Source: Symbiodinium natans (Eukaryota; Sar; Dinophyceae; Suessiales; Symbiodiniaceae). Taken from it: a DNA stretch of 57,735 nucleotides. Shown here piece by piece: positions 55,127-57,735 of the stretch. The position numbers were made by a program, and so were the translations under genes. How positions within the stretch are numbered: the first letter of the stretch is position 1; each line of letters starts with the position of its first letter. The notes beneath the pieces were generated by a model that was given only the letters and a program-made list of their open reading frames with translations, did no database searches and was not told the DNA's origin. The stretch covers positions 789,489-847,223 of the forward strand of contig CAJNDS010001114.1 of NCBI GenBank assembly GCA_905221605.1, in the 5' to 3' direction.

Positions 55127-56175
55127 GAAGAACCGTGGCGGGGGAGCCATCAAACGGCTGGAACATGAGTCTTCGGGTCCAGACAACACCACGAAATTCA
55201 GGCGAGTTCAGCACCTACAGCCGAAACCCAGCCAGCCATGAGACTTGGACCAACCGGTGTCTACCAGCCCCATTGAGTTCTTGCGACCCAAAACCCTACA
55301 CCCTCTGCCCAAGCAGGTGCTTGACCTGAGTCGCTTTTTTCCGGCGCGGCTGCGGCGGCGCTGCGGTGTGGAGGCAGAAGGGTGGCCCAAAAGGCCCTCG
55401 ACGGGAGCCCTATGAGCCACATGACCCCTACCAGATGAGCCCTGCACCCATACACCCGAAACAAACTCTAAGCCAGCCCGTTGCGGGGTTTGGGCGGTTG
55501 AGACGGACCTCGAAAACCCTCAAGGCCCCCCCTGGTCTGACTCTGGCAGATCCCCACCGCCATCACGGCAGCCTTGGCACTGCTCTCGCGCAGTGCTGTC
55601 GCCTCGGAGCGGGTATTGGAGGGGCCCAGGGAAGTTTGGTAAGTCTGAGTCTGGGTGCTAAAGGGATGTAAGATGCTTTGAGGTTTATGCAGGCAGGGCT
55701 CTGTCTCCTCAGATGTGTCAGCCTTGATGGCTTCGTGGCTTCATGGTAGGCTTTCACTCCTGAATCCTACCCCACAACTCTTACTGCAGACGGCCCTGAC
55801 CCCTGATGTCGAATTTCCGTAGCCTGCACGGGCTTGAGAAAGTTCAGATCACTGTTTTGTCTGCATTCTTGGACCTGCGGGCAGCCTTTGCTGCTACGAC
55901 CCCCTAAACCCTCAGACCCCAACTCTCCGAAGAGTTCCTGAAGCTCACGTCGAAAATTCAAAACTGATGCCCGTCCTTCGCCCTGCCCCCCACTCGAGTC
56001 CCGCTCACGAACGCGTGGAGGAGAATCTCTACTCCTGGTTCTCTGGCACCTGCCGTGGACCACTTCATTGGAAGCGCCTTTGCCTGCACCGTCTGTGGCG
56101 CAGTTTCAGGATTTTGCCCGCCCTAGACCCTAAAACCCAAAGCCGCTGTGGACTAAACATCCAACACACATGAAA
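55127..56175. other. Region with several weak exon-like segments
   Basis: Protein-like readings include VKNRGGGAIKRLEHES (near 55124), GPRREPYEPHDPYQMSPAPI (near 55400), IPTAITAALALLSRSAVASE (55550, after GGCAG) and SLAPAVDHFIGSAFACTVCG (near 56040). None could be joined or assigned. They suggest the gene or genes beyond PetC continue here. Confidence 0.3.
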
Positions 56176-56277
56176 TGGGTTTTCCGAAATGAGGGGTACC
56201 TTATAGGGGTCCTTACTATAAGGGAATCTTATTATTCGGGGGTTTATTTTAGGGTCCCCTATCTTGGTAAACCCCCA
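56176..56277. mobile_element. Palindromic element (TGGGTTT ends)
   Basis: The ends TGGGTTTTCCGAAATGAGGG and CCCCTATCTTGGTAAACCCC form an imperfect inverted repeat. About 102 bases, with an AT-rich interior. Possibly related to the element at 52816. Confidence 0.5.
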
Positions 56278-56407
56278 ATGAACAACCCCAGAAGCCAGCA
56301 GCCCTTAGCGCTCACCACCTCCTCCTAAGTGGCGTTTATGCGTGTTTGCCAAGTGGTTTGGACACAAAGAGGTTTTGCACACGGAGAAGACCCGCAGTAC
56401 TGGCATC

Positions 56408-56733
56408 CCCCCCCCCCCCCTCCCCCCCCCCCTCTCCCCGCGAACCCCCCTCCCCCCCTCCCCCCCCTCCCCCCCCTCCCCCCCTCCCCCCCCCCTCCCC
56501 CCCCCCCCTCCCCCCCCCCTCCCCCCCCCCTTCCCCCCCCCCCCTCCCCCCCCCCTCCGCCCCCCCCCCTCCCCCCCCCTCCCCCCCCCCTCCCCCACCC
56601 CCCCCCCCCCCCTCCCCCCCCCCCCCCCCTCCCCCCCCCCCCTCCCCCCCTTCCCCCCCCCCCTGCCCCCGCCCTCCCCCTCCCCCTCCCCTCCCCCCCC
56701 CCTCCCCCCCCACTCCCCCCCCCTCCCCCTTTT
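56408..56733. repeat. Long C-rich homopyrimidine tract
   Basis: About 320 bases of C runs (4-15) separated by single or double T. It makes long proline or glycine frames that are not genes. It is capable of i-motif and G-quadruplex structure, and exact run lengths may be unreliable in sequencing. Confidence 0.95.
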
Positions 56734-56867
56734 CCGATTTTAGAGTGATGGTTCAGGGCGTTTTCCGGTTTGGGGTTTGGGGTCTTGGGGTCTTGGGTTT
56801 TAGGGTTTGAGGCTTTGAGTGGGTGCGGGGTGCAGGGTGCTGTGTGTGGGCATGCACCCCAAGCCCC

Positions 56868-57056
56868 CCAAACCCCCACACCCTAAACCCTAAACCCTAA
56901 ACCCTAAACCCTAAACCCTAAACCCTGAACCCTAAACCCTAAACCCTAAACCCTAAACCCTAAACCTTAAACCCTAAACCCTAAACCCTAAACCTAAACC
57001 CTAAACCCTAACCCCTAACCCCTAACCCCTAACCCCTAACCCCTAACCCCTAACCC
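56868..57056 (+). repeat. CCCTAAA array passing into CCCCTAA
   Basis: About 18 CCCTAAA heptamers, then about seven copies of the heptamer CCCCTAA, leading directly into the satellite at 57056. Confidence 0.95.
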
Positions 57057-57735
57057 CTTCGTCGGCATATTGTTTTTTTTCCCCCCCTGGTGGGCCCTAA
57101 CCCTGACCCCCTTCGTCGGCATATTGTTTTTTTTACCCCCTGGTGGGCCCTAAACCCTGACCCCCTTCGTCGGCATATTGTTTTTTTCCCCCCCTGGTGG
57201 CCCCAAACCCTGACCCCCTTCGTCGGCATATTGTTTTTTTCCCCCCTGGTGGGCCCTAAACCCTGACCCCCTTCGTCGGCATATTGTTTTTTTTTCCCCG
57301 CTGGTGGCCCTAAACCCTGACCCCCCTTCGTCGGCATATTGTTTTTTTTGCCCCCCTGGCGGGCCCTAAACCCTGACCCCCTTCGTCGGCATATTGTTTT
57401 TTTCCCCCTGGTGGGCCCAAACCCGCCCCCTTCGTCGGCATATTGTTTTTTTTCCCGCCTGGTGGGCCCTAAACCCTGTTTTTTCCCCCCCTGGTGGGCC
57501 CTAAACCCTGACCCCCTTCGTCGGCATATTGTTTTTTTCCCCCCTGGTGGGCCCTAAACCCTGACGCCCTTCGTCGGCATATTGTTTTTTTACCCCCTGG
57601 TGGGCCCTAAACCCTGACGCCCTTCGTCGGCATATTGTTTTTTTTCCCCCCTGGTGGGCCCTAAACCCTGACCCCCTTCGTCGGCATATTGTTTTTTTCC
57701 CCCCTGGTGGGCCCTAAACCCTGACCCCCTTCGTC
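57056..57735 (+). repeat. Satellite of about 54 bases per unit
   Basis: About 12 units, each with TTCGTCGGCATATTG, a T run, a C run, CTGGTGGGCC, then CTAAACCCTGACCCCC. Each unit carries one CCCTAAA-like heptamer at its junction, so the array seems to have grown from the adjacent telomere-like repeat. One unit near 57478 lacks the TTCGTCGGCATATTG part. The array runs off the end of the window. Confidence 0.95.

Noticed and set aside
56325-56879. Long proline- or glycine-rich open frames on both strands
   Set aside because: Produced by the C/T tract, which stays open in several frames at once.
57000-57735. True chromosome end (telomere)
   Set aside because: The CCCTAAA orientation is wrong for a right-hand end, and the array changes into a satellite.
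1-57735. CRISPR arrays or bacterial operons
   Set aside because: The repeats are telomere-like or satellite without unique spacers. Genes are intron-split and lack ribosome binding sites.

Overview
The window looks like nuclear DNA of a photosynthetic dinoflagellate, or a close relative with the same splicing habits. The protein-coding signal is broken into about 90 very short exons, mostly 30-105 bases. The introns nearly all end in AG before a G and mostly begin with GC, with some GT and a few GA. That mixed GC/GT/GA donor use with AG|G acceptors is known from dinoflagellate genomes. Other hints agree: a tandemly duplicated gene, a signal peptide on a plastid protein, a mitochondrial cob-like insertion, and TTTAGGG-type repeats. 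I assign no species. All recognised genes are on the + strand. Most long open frames are accidents of simple repeats.

Layout. Bases 1-1550 hold no recognised gene and include a TG-rich microsatellite. Bases about 1098-14604 and 15166-28990 are two tandem copies of one roughly 14 kb unit. Each copy carries a complete-looking, intron-rich GT5 starch synthase gene of the granule-bound or soluble starch-synthase type. I traced the catalytic domain exon by exon in both copies, and neither shows a frame break. The predicted N-terminus has no signal peptide, which fits cytosolic starch synthesis.

Bases about 29982-44980 hold the Rieske iron-sulfur protein of the cytochrome b6f complex (PetC). Its nine C-terminal exons join cleanly, including both Rieske boxes and a stop. 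The upstream exons, starting with a signal-peptide exon at 29982, are less certain. An intron-like part of this region contains an AT-rich cob-like fragment (about 31810-31965) and a broken coding-like stretch. Bases 45000-57000 are dense in telomere-like arrays and contain several short protein-like segments, probably exons of at least one further gene that I could not identify. The window ends in a satellite of about 54 bases per unit.

The main unexpected pattern is the placement of the telomere-like arrays. In the PetC region and beyond, CCCTAAA arrays tend to lie just before exons and TTTAGGG arrays just after them. Many introns therefore start G-rich and end C-rich with complementary heptamers, and their ends could pair in the RNA. 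A weaker form of the same asymmetry appears in the starch synthase introns. Several short palindromic elements of about 80-110 bases are also scattered through the window. Starch synthase (carbon storage) and PetC (photosynthetic electron transport) are both part of carbon and energy metabolism, but I see no evidence that they are co-regulated.
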